DNA from: Acanthococcus lagerstroemiae
Taxonomy: Eukaryota; Arthropoda; Insecta; Hemiptera; Eriococcidae
DNA length: 64,000 nucleotides
Assembly (NCBI GenBank): GCA_031841125.1
Contig: CM063109.1
Span: forward strand, 11,260,321 to 11,324,320
Direction of reading: 5' to 3'
Positions 11,417-21,218 of this stretch are shown here, piece by piece (position 1 is the first letter of the stretch; every line of letters begins with the position of its first letter). Position numbers and translations under genes: made by a program. The notes under the pieces were generated by a model that was given only the letters and a program-made list of their open reading frames with translations, searched no databases and was not told the DNA's origin.

Positions 11417-12586
11417 TGGGTGATTCTCCGGAAAATGGACAATTCAACGTGGACAAAAACAAAAAAAAATTAGGTTCACTTTTCAAATTTTTTTCGTTGA
11501 AATCGATACTAGGGGTATTGAGAAATCATATTCCGGTACCGGCCGGGCTTAAATTTGATTTTGGAGGGGTGTAGAAAAAAATTGTTGTCCACGTTGAAAG
11601 ACAAATTTTTCAAGTTTACATAGTGTGATAAGATGAGGCTGTACGATCACACAGCGGCACCGTGGGTTACAATCTCACGGATCACGGTTTTATGAAGTAC
11701 CAAAAATTCATCTAGGAAAGTAGTCTCTGCACGAAGAAGATTTAAAGGCTGTTCCTACAGACTGCTTCTAAGTGTCGAAAGATTCACGTCCTTCAACGTG
11801 GATACAAGAAATACGTGAGAATCCACGTTGAATAATATTTTATGTCCACGTTTAAGGACAAAATCGCCTTTTTCCTTTTCCCATTGGGTAAATATGCGGA
11901 AAATATTTGATACACGTTGCTGAATATAATGTGGCCAACATTAGATATATTATTACGTTTTTACAAATTCGGAGCTATAAATTCAATATGGTTGTTGATG
12001 TCCACGATGAAGGACACTTTTTCTTTTAGAAACCAAGATTTCAGCAATAAATGAGTATTTTAGCATACAAATTATCATTATTTCACAGAAGTTCTTACAC
12101 AGCCTTCTAGAGGAAGTTATGAGGAAGTTATATGAGCATTTGAGAGACGTTTATGCTTATAGTGGAACCCTACCGAGAGGTTTGAAAATTATCCACGTTG
12201 AAGGACATATCTCTTCCTAGACACAACTTTGAGGTATTCTAAAGGTTACTTAACTTGGTTAGAAAAAGATTGTAAGACCTATACCGTGTTGCCTCAACTT
12301 ACCTCTTCAACAATGGGAAACAGTAGTTCCTGAAAATGATATATTAAACCCTTCCAGCGAGCAAAAAAACGGAACTAAACCAGGTTGACACCCACGCTGA
12401 TGGACATTTCAGGTGCATTGTCGATTTTCTAAGGATGTTCTGCTGAACTAGGGAGAGCTTTTACCACTATCTCCATCAGAAGAGTTAATTTCCTCCATTT
12501 TGATATATTGCGCATAGCATTCTGATAATAAGTGACAGAGTTCCAGCCTATTTACATGAATTGTCCATTTTTCGGAGAATTACCCA
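11417..12586. mobile_element. Unclassified 1.17-kb element with 30-bp terminal inverted repeats
   Basis: The left end 11417-11446 begins TGGGTGATTCTCCGGAAAAT and the right end 12557-12586 is its inverse, beginning TGGGTAATTCTCCGAAAAAT on the minus strand; 28 of 30 positions match. No target duplication could be fixed, so the superfamily is unknown. The interior carries eight copies of a word close to TGTCCACGTTGAAGGACA, itself a short inverted repeat (TGTCC...GGACA). They lie near 11443, 11587, 11788, 11821, 11844, 12000, 12191 and 12390, two of them reversed. There is no transposase frame, so it is non-autonomous or internally decayed. Confidence 0.75.
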
Positions 12587-14162
12587 GTTACGGTAGCCGT
12601 ACCCCACGGGGCTTGTTTACATTGGCTGAAAAAAAACTTTCGACTTGTTTGATTTTATCAACTTTTGATCCATCTAATAAAATTTCCCAAATCTGGCGGA
12701 GGCTTGGAGGCAGGCTGCCCCCGTGCTCCCCCTTATTTTCGTCTCTAGCCACCTATACAAACAAACAATGCATTAAAGAGCAGTTTATTCTCTTTCTACT
12801 TCATTGCAAGACTGCAAATTTCGGAGGACCCTGTTTTCCCTCGGACGGTGACTTTCTTTCGACGGTCTTGGCGGTGATTGCGAGAGAGACGCTTCATTGC
12901 TACATGTTCAACATTCTTACATTCAGTTATAAACTGATATTCATTTATAATACAAGTCAGTAAGCCTCGTTAGTCTTTTCCGAAATCAGTTGAGCGACCT
13001 TTCAGCGGCGAAGAACGTGTAGGTCGGTCACTTCGAGTCGTCGTTTTGGAACCACTTTTCAAGTTTCGTTATCATTAATGATCTGCTAACCGCGTGTAAA
13101 AAAGATCACGTTATATTATCCGTCGATAGCACGTTTTTAAATTATTCGGTACACGAGCTATATACGAGTTACGGTCACTCAGGTATTGAATACGTCCAAA
13201 AAGTATATACACGAAACAGTGGCGTCGCCTGCCTCTGCCGTATAACTGTGCGGAGAAAATGGAGAAGCTTTCACAGCTAATAACTTAATAAACGTCTAGA
13301 AGATAATTACGGTTGCAGTGTACGTACGACTTCAATTAATCACCTCGGTTGAGCGATGATTTATGAAACCGCGCGGAATCGACAAAAATAAAATTAACTC
13401 GGTGGCTGGTGTCGCAAAAAAAAAAGAAAAAAAGGCGCGTTTCGAAATTCTCTCGCGTACGCTTCATTTAAGATTATTTAATCTTACGGATCATTTAGTA
13501 GTATTAGTGAGATAACAACGCGCACAGATAAGGGAGAGTTGGCAATAATTTCGATGCGACACCCTACAGCCTAGAGCACTTGTTGACGGTAAATCTACTT
13601 CACACAATATATACACCCTTCGTGGAGAATATAATGTAATAACGTCCTTTACCGAGTTTATAAAGTTCTTTTTCGTTCCCCAGCAGCTTTTCCCATTATT
13701 ATTTCTGATAGAGAGAACTCCGCAACTTACGATGTGGTCAGGCTGTGTCGCCGTGTCGGTTATTAAACTACACTCGGACATGTATCTGCTCGTGACAGAT
13801 TATTATATTTTCGGTTCAACTTTTTTCTTCTCCTTCCACGGATATTTATTCGAGTCCGAGTCTCGAAAATCACCTCGGATGAGCTTTGTGGATGCTCATA
13901 GTAAAAAAAATCAATTCGTGGACACTGACAAGGGTGCACAACGTATTCAATAAGAATACGGACCTATTTTACGAGTACAAAACCGATGAGATTTCGATGA
14001 ATCGGCTAACAAACGTGAATAACATCGAGGCCTTAGCTATACGCATGGAGATGCTGAAAGTTCAAACCGCTCTCTTAGCCCGCAAGGCCATACGTCCTCT
14101 TTCCACTTTATCTCCCGACGACTGAGCTACGGCCCTGACCAAACCATTTTTCATCGACGCTA
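12587..14162. other. Unique-looking stretch, CpG-rich from about 12960
   Basis: The piece at 12620-12720 resembles the distal part of repeat family F (GACTTGTTxGATTTT, ACTTTTGATCCATCTA, then CCCAA). From about 12960 to 14130 the DNA is CpG-rich and non-repetitive. A 79-codon plus frame at 13886-14125 ends in LKVQTALLARKAIRPLSTLSPDD but matches nothing I know. A host exon or regulatory region is possible but unproven. Confidence 0.35.
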
Positions 14163-14535
14163 CTGCATTCCGGCAGAGCTCACAACCCCCGGCAGCGCTC
14201 GCCCCGCCGTCACCACCTTCCAGCGTCGTCACGCATACCAAGATGACGAAGTGAGGGATGAAGGAAGGAAGCAGGACAGTCTGTGGTTCACCCGAATTCC
14301 AGGTTAATGCTGGGTGAGCGTTGCCGTTGCCTCGATCAGTAGGATGTCCTAGTGGCCCTCACAGGACAGCACGAATCCGAAGAGGAGAGGCGAAAGGGGG
14401 GCTCGGGCCAGCCTCAATGCGTCCCTTTGGTCACTGATGCGATACTGGAAAGGGTAGTTTCCGGGGCTAGAGGTGCGGTGTCTGGGGAGCCACTTTGGCA
14501 TGCGTGCGTCGCCATACGCTCCACCAAATGACTGC
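14163..14535 (-). repeat. Dispersed repeat family A, copy 2 (long)
   Basis: On the minus strand it starts TGGTGGAGCGTATGGCGACG and carries the family landmarks CCAAAGTGGCTCCCCAGACA, GAAACTACCCTTTC, TATCGCATCAGTGAC, AGGGCCACTAGGACATCCTA and TTAACCTGGAATTCGGGTG. It is nearly full length relative to the copy at 33731-34065, so the unit is about 340-370 bp. No Pol III promoter or terminal repeats are seen. It lies about 210 bp left of the LTR element and is independent of it. Confidence 0.8.
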
Positions 14536-14742
14536 ATTCTTCGGGCACATCCCCAACCAAATGGATCGTTTCACCCGATAAGCTTGGAAACGTTACCAGT
14601 CTTATGATCAACAATGATTCCCGGACCTAGTCTGGTTTTGTCTCTCCTTCTCCATAACGCATACGTGGGAACAGTTTTTGAAAAGATGTTGAGCAAACAG
14701 AAAAGTGGAGACAATGTAAACGGGGTCACAGTTGATAATTTA

Positions 14743-14746
14743 AGGT
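14743..14746. other. Target-site duplication (aggt), left
   Basis: The four bases aggt directly left of the left LTR are repeated directly right of the right LTR at 21879-21882. A 4-bp duplication suits Ty3/gypsy-type integrases. Confidence 0.85.
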
Positions 14747-16740
14747 TGTCGTGAAAACTGAGCTCTCCGGCCCGGTTGGCCCGCGGAGGAGGCAATTCGG
14801 CCGGTGGATAACGGGACCCGGCGGTTCCGGAGGGACCGGAACGCCTCGTAACTGGCCGAGGACCGTGCCTCGTCGCGAGTCGACATGTTATTTTGAAGTT
14901 CGGGGACGGCACAATTAGACTGATTCGCGGCACAGAAAGACACAAACTGCGGGGATGATTAAATGTATTAAGGAATTCAAATTTACACGAACGCACTTAG
15001 CAAAAACAAAAAACAATGGTGGGGAATTTCGGACGCGGTTTACACTATGCACAGAAAAATAAGTATATACAAAAATGTTTCGATTACTACGTTAGTTACA
15101 CTGTACGGCGCGGCGGTGCCTAAGATTACGCAAAAAACGTTTTTAGGTGCGAGAATTCGACGCGGAATAAGAGTTAATGCGGCGGGGTGGCGGCGCGGCG
15201 GTACGCGGTGCTCGCGGCGGCGGTACAGTTTCGGGTGACCGTGCGGCCTAACTATTTCACGGGTTCGTAACCCCGACTAAGGGGTGCCTAGTGCGGGAAA
15301 AAGGAGGCGTGGAGCGGAGCAGCTTAACCGAGGGAAAGGGAGGTCGGGAAGGTTCAGAAGGGGGCCACGGTGTACTTGCTACTTATGCAGTAGCAAGTAA
15401 AGCCGGATCGACTATCGACTTAGCTCTTTGCAACCTACTGGATACCAACAGGTACGCATAGAGTTAAGCCAAAGTGTAGGCGGAGGTCAGGAGAAGGCAC
15501 AACGGGTGTACTTGCTACTTATGCCGTAGCAAGTAAAGCCGGAACGACTATCGACCTTGCTCTTTGCAACCTACTGGATACCAACAGGTACGCATAGAGC
15601 TAGGCAGAAGTGTAAGTCCTTGAGGGTATGGGCGAAACGAGAGAAGTACCACGGGTGTACTTGCTACTTATGCAGTAGCAAGTAAAGCCGGATCGACTAG
15701 CGACTTAGTTCTTTGCAACCTACTGGATGCCAACAGGTACGCATGGAACTAAGCAGAAGTGTAGGCCCTTGAGGTTTTTAGGCGAACGAGAGAAGTACCA
15801 CGGGTGTACTTGCTACTTACGCAGTAGCAAGTAAAGCCGGATCGACTATCGACTTAGTTCTTTGCAACCTACTGGATGCCAACAGGTACGCATGGAACTA
15901 AGAAGAAGTGTAGGCCCTTGAGGGGTTTAGGCGAAAGCAGGAGAAGCACAACGGGTGTACTTGCTACTTATGCAGTAGCAAGTAAAGCCGGATCGACTAT
16001 CGACTTAGCTCTTTGCAACCTACTGGATGCCAACAGGTACGCATGGAACTAAGAAGAAGTGTAGGCCTTGACTAGAGGTTTTTAGGCGGAAAGAAGACCC
16101 AGCGGCGCAACGACCGGAGGGTGATTAGTAGGCTTGGCGGAAGCGAGAAGTTTTTCTGGAGTAACAGAGTTTTAAGCTGGGGAAGAAGAAAGTCTTAGGC
16201 TAGACGGTAGGTTTTTTAGGCTGGATGAGGTGGCAAGAGAAATCCACAGGAACGGCGAGAAGAAGCACGAACTTAGCCAGCGTTACGAAAGCGAGACGCG
16301 AATCGACGGTTCAGCGAGAGAGTCGCCAACCGAATCTCGGACGAGTGTGTCGAATGAGGGTGGAAACGGAGATTATATTGGGATGCACGGCGTCTTTTCG
16401 GGTCGCAGGATCTGGGGGATTGGATAGAAAGCGGAACGCTGAAGAATGTGGCTGCGGCTCGAAGACCGAATTCGCCGATATCGGGAGAGAGAGACCGAAA
16501 AGACAGTATGAACACCGGGGCTAATGGCCGAGGGACAATAGGTAGCCGGTCGTGCGAGCATCGCATCTCCGGACGTTTTAGAATCGGTTTCGGAAGGAAG
16601 CGGAGAACGGGAGGGATGAAGTCGATACACGTTCGCGAGGGTGAATGTTAGTTAGACCGCGCGTTCTACCTGCGGAGGCATTCGGACAGTTCGTTTGCAA
16701 ATCGAGAATTTTGAGGACGACGAAGTATGTCGTCATTACA
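14747..16740 (-). repeat. 3' LTR (left copy)
   Basis: 1,994 bp with TG...CA ends, offset by exactly 5,138 bp from the right copy with no difference noticed on reading. It is very long for an LTR, and about a third of it is the hairpin array. Because its inner edge carries the first 66 gag codons, a stray start of that frame also exists here (14740-14943) and reads out into the left flank. Small frames elsewhere in the LTR occur identically in both copies and are not genes. Confidence 0.95.
15367..16080. repeat. Five-unit hairpin array in the 3' LTR
   Basis: Units begin with the hairpin TACTTGCTACT-tatgc-AGTAGCAAGTA at 15373, 15509, 15658, 15807 and 15958, giving periods of 136, 149, 149 and 151 bp. 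In unit 2 one stem base is mismatched. Each unit then carries a second inverted repeat: an outer CTTAGCTCT / AGAGTTAAG-like stem around CAACCTACTGGATxCCAACAGG. In units 1-2 the outer stem pairs CTCT with AGAG; in units 3-4 it pairs TTCT with GGAA, a coupled change. Spacers between units vary. Confidence 0.9.
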
Positions 16741-16760
16741 TGCCGGGGGAGGGGGGCAAG
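16741..16760 (-). other. Pyrimidine tract at the expected polypurine-tract position
   Basis: In a minus-sense element the plus-strand primer (polypurine tract) should lie just upstream of the 3' LTR, at 16741 onward read on the minus strand. There the sense strand is a C/T run (GCCCCCCTCCCCC, seen as G/A on the plus strand). The nearest sense purine run, GTGGAGG, is about 30 nt further inside. The strand asymmetry is plain; what it means is open. Confidence 0.6.
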
Positions 16761-16796
16761 CAACTGTCCGATTGCCTCCACAAACCATGAACCTTC

Positions 16797-19700
16797 TTAC
16801 TTGGAACCCAGGAAGGCGTTTCGAGTGGCAAATGATTTCTCGATTTCTGCGCCCATCGCATCGACGTCTGCAGTGGTCTGATGGTGGTGAAACGATGCCC
16901 TTGGCAGGCGGGGGTGTGCGTGAACAGCTGGCAGACATTGTCGTGGTGTTAGTAGTCCTTGGTATCTCCTTGCCGGGTGTTCCCGCAGCAGTTTGGGGCA
17001 GCTCCTCCCGGAGTGGGCGGCCTCGGTAGATTCGGCCAGCAGCTCATTCTGGAAGCGGTGGAAAGGCACTGCAGCTGGAGGCGGAGTGAGTTTCCGGGCC
17101 TCATCTGTCGTTGGAGGTGTTTGGTGGTTGACGGCATGATATATGTTGAAAGTGCCGGAATCCCGTGGGTCGTGATCCCGTTCGGATGTCCCCACAAGGC
17201 GGAACTCTTCATCAATGGCGTCGTCTTGATAGGCTGGTTCGAGCCTTGGTGACGCTCTGACAATTTCCTGCCGCGAGTCGGGGGTTAGACTGGGAAGAAC
17301 TTTCTGTGGTGGCCACGGTCGTTCAACCTCATCTGTGGTTCCCAAGGTGGTACACCCTCGCGGTAGGTGCGACTCGGCAAAGTGCCTCTCTGGGATCTCG
17401 AGAGACGTGTTCTTGTACTCAGGTGGAGCAGTCGGATTTTGCAGAGCGTGGGTGGTTGATTCGGGCACCTGCCCCTCGATGATAGGAGTGGCTGATACCG
17501 CAATATCTGGAGCGACTGGGCGTTCCAATCCATCCATGGCGAATGCGGTGCTCGGATCAAGTCTTGCGCGAGCAGTTGACATAGTGGATATGACAGCAGG
17601 TGGTGTCAAATCAAGCTCCTCCTCAGTGGTCACCGATCCCTCGGTGGCGGCCATCTGTTGGATGCTACTAAGAGTGGGAGGAGATTCAGTGCGTTCCTGT
17701 TCCTCGAGTGCTCTCTCTTCTTCGAGGATCTCGTCCGAGAGGATTTCAATTAGACTGAAAGTTGGAGCCGAGGGAGGCGCGGAGGCTGTTGCTCGTTTAG
17801 CTTCCACACGTTCTGCCAGAACTGGACAATGCCGGTGGAAATGGTGATCGGAGCAGAATTGGCACTGTGGTAATGGTGGTTTTGGAACGGGTACGACAGG
17901 AGTAGGTACCTTGACAGTGGTAACCGACGGCATCGGTGGTTGCGGCTCATAGAAGTCGCGCCTTGGCTGAGCATCTTCGGCTCCGGAGCGTTTCCTTGAC
18001 GAGGCCGCTAGAGAGAAGGTGACTCCCGTCTCATGTTTCGGACCTGTTGTGGCGTCAGCGTTAGTTCGGCTTTTATTGGTCTCGTTGATGTTGCTAAGAG
18101 TGAGTCCGGAGTTTTCGGGGACTCGGGCCTCAAATGACCGCTCTTCTTCCAGACTTTCATCGGGGAATAACTCGATGAGACTAAGTGTTGGTGCGGGTGG
18201 TCTCTCGGCGGCCGTCACAGCGTGGCGTTTGGCGGCGATTCGTTCGGCCAGGACCGGGCAGTCCCGATGAAAATGGCGGTCAGGACAGAAGTGACATTGC
18301 GGCAGCGGTCGTTCCAGATAGGGGGCAACAGGAGCGGCTACCTTGGCGACGGTAGCGGAGGCTTGTGGTAGTCGCGGTTCATAAGAGTCTCGTTTGGGAC
18401 GAGCACCCTCGAAATCAGTGCGCTGCTTGGTCGCACCTGCCGGGGCGGGAGTCGGCAGATTGGTTGAGCGGTCGGCTCTCCCCATGGTGTTCTCCAGATG
18501 AGTCGCCATCTCGACTAAATCATCTAGTGAGCGGATTCGTGCAGTTAGTAAATGCGGCCTATAGGCGGCGTGTAGTTGGCCAATCAGCAGCGGGATCAGC
18601 GCGCCGGGAACATCAGGACGCAGCGGATTTAAGCGGGCATATAGACTGGCCTTCCGTGCGGCAAAGGTCTCCACGGTTTCGGTGCGGAGTTGCGCATCGC
18701 TATAAAAGGCGACCGCCACTTGAGCTCGAACAGTCTCATTGTCAAATTTCTTCCGAATTTTCTCTTCGAAAGTCTCCCAGCTGGGGTACGTGTGGAGGAA
18801 GGGGGCCCAGTAGGCGGCCGCCACTCCTCGGAGCTGGTCTTGAGCTATTCCGGTCCATTCTTCAGGTGGAACGTGGCTGTCCCGGCAAATCTTTCCACAT
18901 GTACCCAGGAAGACATTTGGATCTTCCTGTATGCCCCCGCTGAAAGTTGGCAGGCGGCGGGATGGGCGTAGCGGAGCGTATCCCAAGTTCGGAGCTGAGG
19001 GAGTAGTCGTCGGAACAGCAGGTGCAGAGGTGCGCTGTAACAATATCTCGAACTGCCTGTCCGTGAGCGTATAGGCGGTTGGTGCGGCGGCTGGCATGAC
19101 TGGCGTCGGCGTCACGGAAGCTCGTTCATCGGCATAGTCCGTGAGCGGGCCGTGTGGCAGATAGCGAGAGCGTGGTAGGTTCTGACGGTGTATGGGTGGA
19201 GCTCCGCGGCGGCAATTGAACGTGGCCGCGTAGGCATCCGCGGTCGGCTCGCCTGGCTCGGACTGGTGAGCGCGTAGGCGTGGTTGGGCAAATGGTGAAG
19301 CGAACCCTTGAATGCGGGCATCCTCGAACGCTGGGTCGGAGTCGTAATCGGAAGCGGTGCTGTCTGGATCGTGATACCGGTCTGAATAATCATATTCCCG
19401 GGGCCGGTAGTGGCGGACTGAACGCCGGCCAGCGTCGTTGGCGGGCGGCGCCTCTTGTTGCTCGTGATCGGCCATCCAAACCGGGTGTGGGTGTGATGTG
19501 TACCGGGTCGGGCGGAGCCGTGTCGGCACTTCTCGAGTACGCGCTGTTAGGGGTTGATCTACCCGTTCGACGGCGTGATATTGGCGAGGTAGCGACGGTC
19601 CTTGATTGCCGCGAGGGTCCGCCTGGGGGAGCGGTAAAGTGCAGCTAGGTTCGTCGATTGCGGGAGACGGCTTATGCAGAGTGCGGTGAGCAAGGCGGGT

Positions 19701-20081
19701 CGGCGATTGCTCTCCGTCGGAATCATCGTCTGGTGGTGGCATAGATCGGAACCTCATGTCCGGTAGGTTCGGCGCGGAGGCGCCGTGGCGGCGTCGGTAC
19801 GCCGGAGATTGCCCCGAGTAAGTGGGCTCACTGTATGCAGCTTCGTGATCTGAATGAACGGCCGGCCCCACGTTGGGCGCCATTTGTCGTGAAAACTGAG
19901 CTCTCCGGCCCGGTTGGCCCGCGGAGGAGGCAATTCGGCCGGTGGATAACGGGACCCGGCGGTTCCGGAGGGACCGGAACGCCTCGTAACTGGCCGAGGA
20001 CCGTGCCTCGTCGCGAGTCGACATGTTATTTTGAAGTTCGGGGACGGCACAATTAGACTGATTCGCGGCACAGAAAGACAC
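16797..20081 (-). CDS. gag: Gag polyprotein of LTR retrotransposon
   Basis: The protein should form the particle that packages element RNA. The first two thirds are rich in Pro, Arg and acidic residues. Residues about 375-530 show the retrotransposon gag/capsid pattern (LPTFSGG, then W...L.G.A..YW, then W..FEEKIRKKF). Two zinc knuckles of the CX2CX3HX4C form follow at about 595-607 (CHFCPDRHFHRDC) and 738-750 (CQFCSDHHFHRHC). Each sits in a duplicated module of about 90 residues, 143 residues apart, running from (K/R)RD-YEP to LIE...DE.LEEER. The C-terminal 340 residues have no protease or RT motif; the frame ends at 16797-16799, 56 bp before the LTR. The first methionine lies inside the 5' LTR. 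M20, or M67 whose ATG (19881-19883) overlaps the primer site, are alternative starts. The intact length suggests recent function. Confidence 0.88.
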   Translation of the reverse strand: MSFCAANQSNCAVPELQNNMSTRDEARSSASYEAFRSLRNRRVPLSTGRIASSAGQPGRRAQFSRQMAPNVGPAVHSDHEAAYSEPTYSGQSPAYRRRHGASAPNLPDMRFRSMPPPDDDSDGEQSPTRLAHRTLHKPSPAIDEPSCTLPLPQADPRGNQGPSLPRQYHAVERVDQPLTARTREVPTRLRPTRYTSHPHPVWMADHEQQEAPPANDAGRRSVRHYRPREYDYSDRYHDPDSTASDYDSDPAFEDARIQGFASPFAQPRLRAHQSEPGEPTADAYAATFNCRRGAPPIHRQNLPRSRYLPHGPLTDYADERASVTPTPVMPAAAPTAYTLTDRQFEILLQRTSAPAVPTTTPSAPNLGYAPLRPSRRLPTFSGGIQEDPNVFLGTCGKICRDSHVPPEEWTGIAQDQLRGVAAAYWAPFLHTYPSWETFEEKIRKKFDNETVRAQVAVAFYSDAQLRTETVETFAARKASLYARLNPLRPDVPGALIPLLIGQLHAAYRPHLLTARIRSLDDLVEMATHLENTMGRADRSTNLPTPAPAGATKQRTDFEGARPKRDSYEPRLPQASATVAKVAAPVAPYLERPLPQCHFCPDRHFHRDCPVLAERIAAKRHAVTAAERPPAPTLSLIELFPDESLEEERSFEARVPENSGLTLSNINETNKSRTNADATTGPKHETGVTFSLAASSRKRSGAEDAQPRRDFYEPQPPMPSVTTVKVPTPVVPVPKPPLPQCQFCSDHHFHRHCPVLAERVEAKRATASAPPSAPTFSLIEILSDEILEEERALEEQERTESPPTLSSIQQMAATEGSVTTEEELDLTPPAVISTMSTARARLDPSTAFAMDGLERPVAPDIAVSATPIIEGQVPESTTHALQNPTAPPEYKNTSLEIPERHFAESHLPRGCTTLGTTDEVERPWPPQKVLPSLTPDSRQEIVRASPRLEPAYQDDAIDEEFRLVGTSERDHDPRDSGTFNIYHAVNHQTPPTTDEARKLTPPPAAVPFHRFQNELLAESTEAAHSGRSCPKLLREHPARRYQGLLTPRQCLPAVHAHPRLPRASFHHHQTTADVDAMGAEIEKSFATRNAFLGSK
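19865..19882 (-). other. Primer binding site, tRNA-Lys1,2 type
   Basis: On the minus strand the sequence is TGGCGCCCAACGTGGGGC, a perfect 18-nt match to the site used by retroelements primed with tRNA-Lys1,2. It lies 2 nt inside the 5' LTR, which fixes the orientation of the element. It lies in the open gag frame and its first bases overlap an in-frame ATG. Confidence 0.93.
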
Positions 20082-20200
20082 AAACTGCGGGGATGATTAA
20101 ATGTATTAAGGAATTCAAATTTACACGAACGCACTTAGCAAAAACAAAAAACAATGGTGGGGAATTTCGGACGCGGTTTACACTATGCACAGAAAAATAA

Positions 20201-20210
20201 GTATATACAA
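20201..20210 (-). promoter_or_regulatory. Candidate TATA box in the 5' LTR
   Basis: The minus strand reads TTGTATATAC here, about 120 nt upstream of the first gag methionine at 20081. Start of transcription roughly 25-30 nt downstream would give a short leader and a U3 of about 1.7 kb that includes the hairpin array. This rests on position and motif only. No AATAAA polyadenylation signal was found nearby. Confidence 0.35.
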
Positions 20211-20504
20211 AAATGTTTCGATTACTACGTTAGTTACACTGTACGGCGCGGCGGTGCCTAAGATTACGCAAAAAACGTTTTTAGGTGCGAGAATTCGACG
20301 CGGAATAAGAGTTAATGCGGCGGGGTGGCGGCGCGGCGGTACGCGGTGCTCGCGGCGGCGGTACAGTTTCGGGTGACCGTGCGGCCTAACTATTTCACGG
20401 GTTCGTAACCCCGACTAAGGGGTGCCTAGTGCGGGAAAAAGGAGGCGTGGAGCGGAGCAGCTTAACCGAGGGAAAGGGAGGTCGGGAAGGTTCAGAAGGG
20501 GGCC

Positions 20505-21218
20505 ACGGTGTACTTGCTACTTATGCAGTAGCAAGTAAAGCCGGATCGACTATCGACTTAGCTCTTTGCAACCTACTGGATACCAACAGGTACGCATAGA
20601 GTTAAGCCAAAGTGTAGGCGGAGGTCAGGAGAAGGCACAACGGGTGTACTTGCTACTTATGCCGTAGCAAGTAAAGCCGGAACGACTATCGACCTTGCTC
20701 TTTGCAACCTACTGGATACCAACAGGTACGCATAGAGCTAGGCAGAAGTGTAAGTCCTTGAGGGTATGGGCGAAACGAGAGAAGTACCACGGGTGTACTT
20801 GCTACTTATGCAGTAGCAAGTAAAGCCGGATCGACTAGCGACTTAGTTCTTTGCAACCTACTGGATGCCAACAGGTACGCATGGAACTAAGCAGAAGTGT
20901 AGGCCCTTGAGGTTTTTAGGCGAACGAGAGAAGTACCACGGGTGTACTTGCTACTTACGCAGTAGCAAGTAAAGCCGGATCGACTATCGACTTAGTTCTT
21001 TGCAACCTACTGGATGCCAACAGGTACGCATGGAACTAAGAAGAAGTGTAGGCCCTTGAGGGGTTTAGGCGAAAGCAGGAGAAGCACAACGGGTGTACTT
21101 GCTACTTATGCAGTAGCAAGTAAAGCCGGATCGACTATCGACTTAGCTCTTTGCAACCTACTGGATGCCAACAGGTACGCATGGAACTAAGAAGAAGTGT
21201 AGGCCTTGACTAGAGGTT
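20505..21218. repeat. Five-unit hairpin array in the 5' LTR
   Basis: Copy of the left-LTR array, shifted by 5,138 bp, with hairpins starting near 20511, 20647, 20796, 20945 and 21096. In this LTR it lies in the presumed U3, upstream of the candidate TATA box in sense orientation. Repeated enhancer-like or structured elements would act from there. Confidence 0.9.

Noticed and set aside
13886..14125. 79-codon plus frame in CpG-rich DNA
   Set aside because: No recognised motif, no start context or splice signal to support it, and similar-sized frames occur by chance in GC-richer DNA.
14571..14996. 141-codon minus frame crossing the left LTR edge
   Set aside because: It is a different frame of the LTR sequence running into the flank and has no motif; the right LTR shows the same start with a different, shorter continuation.
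15367..16080. CRISPR-like regularly spaced hairpin repeats
   Set aside because: The period is 136-151 bp with mostly conserved units, the array is present in both LTRs of a eukaryotic retrotransposon, and there are no cas genes.
17335..18943. Plus-strand frames of 93-192 codons opposite gag
   Set aside because: They are antisense to the long gag frame, whose capsid and zinc-knuckle motifs are clear; the GC-rich codons of gag leave the opposite strand open by chance.
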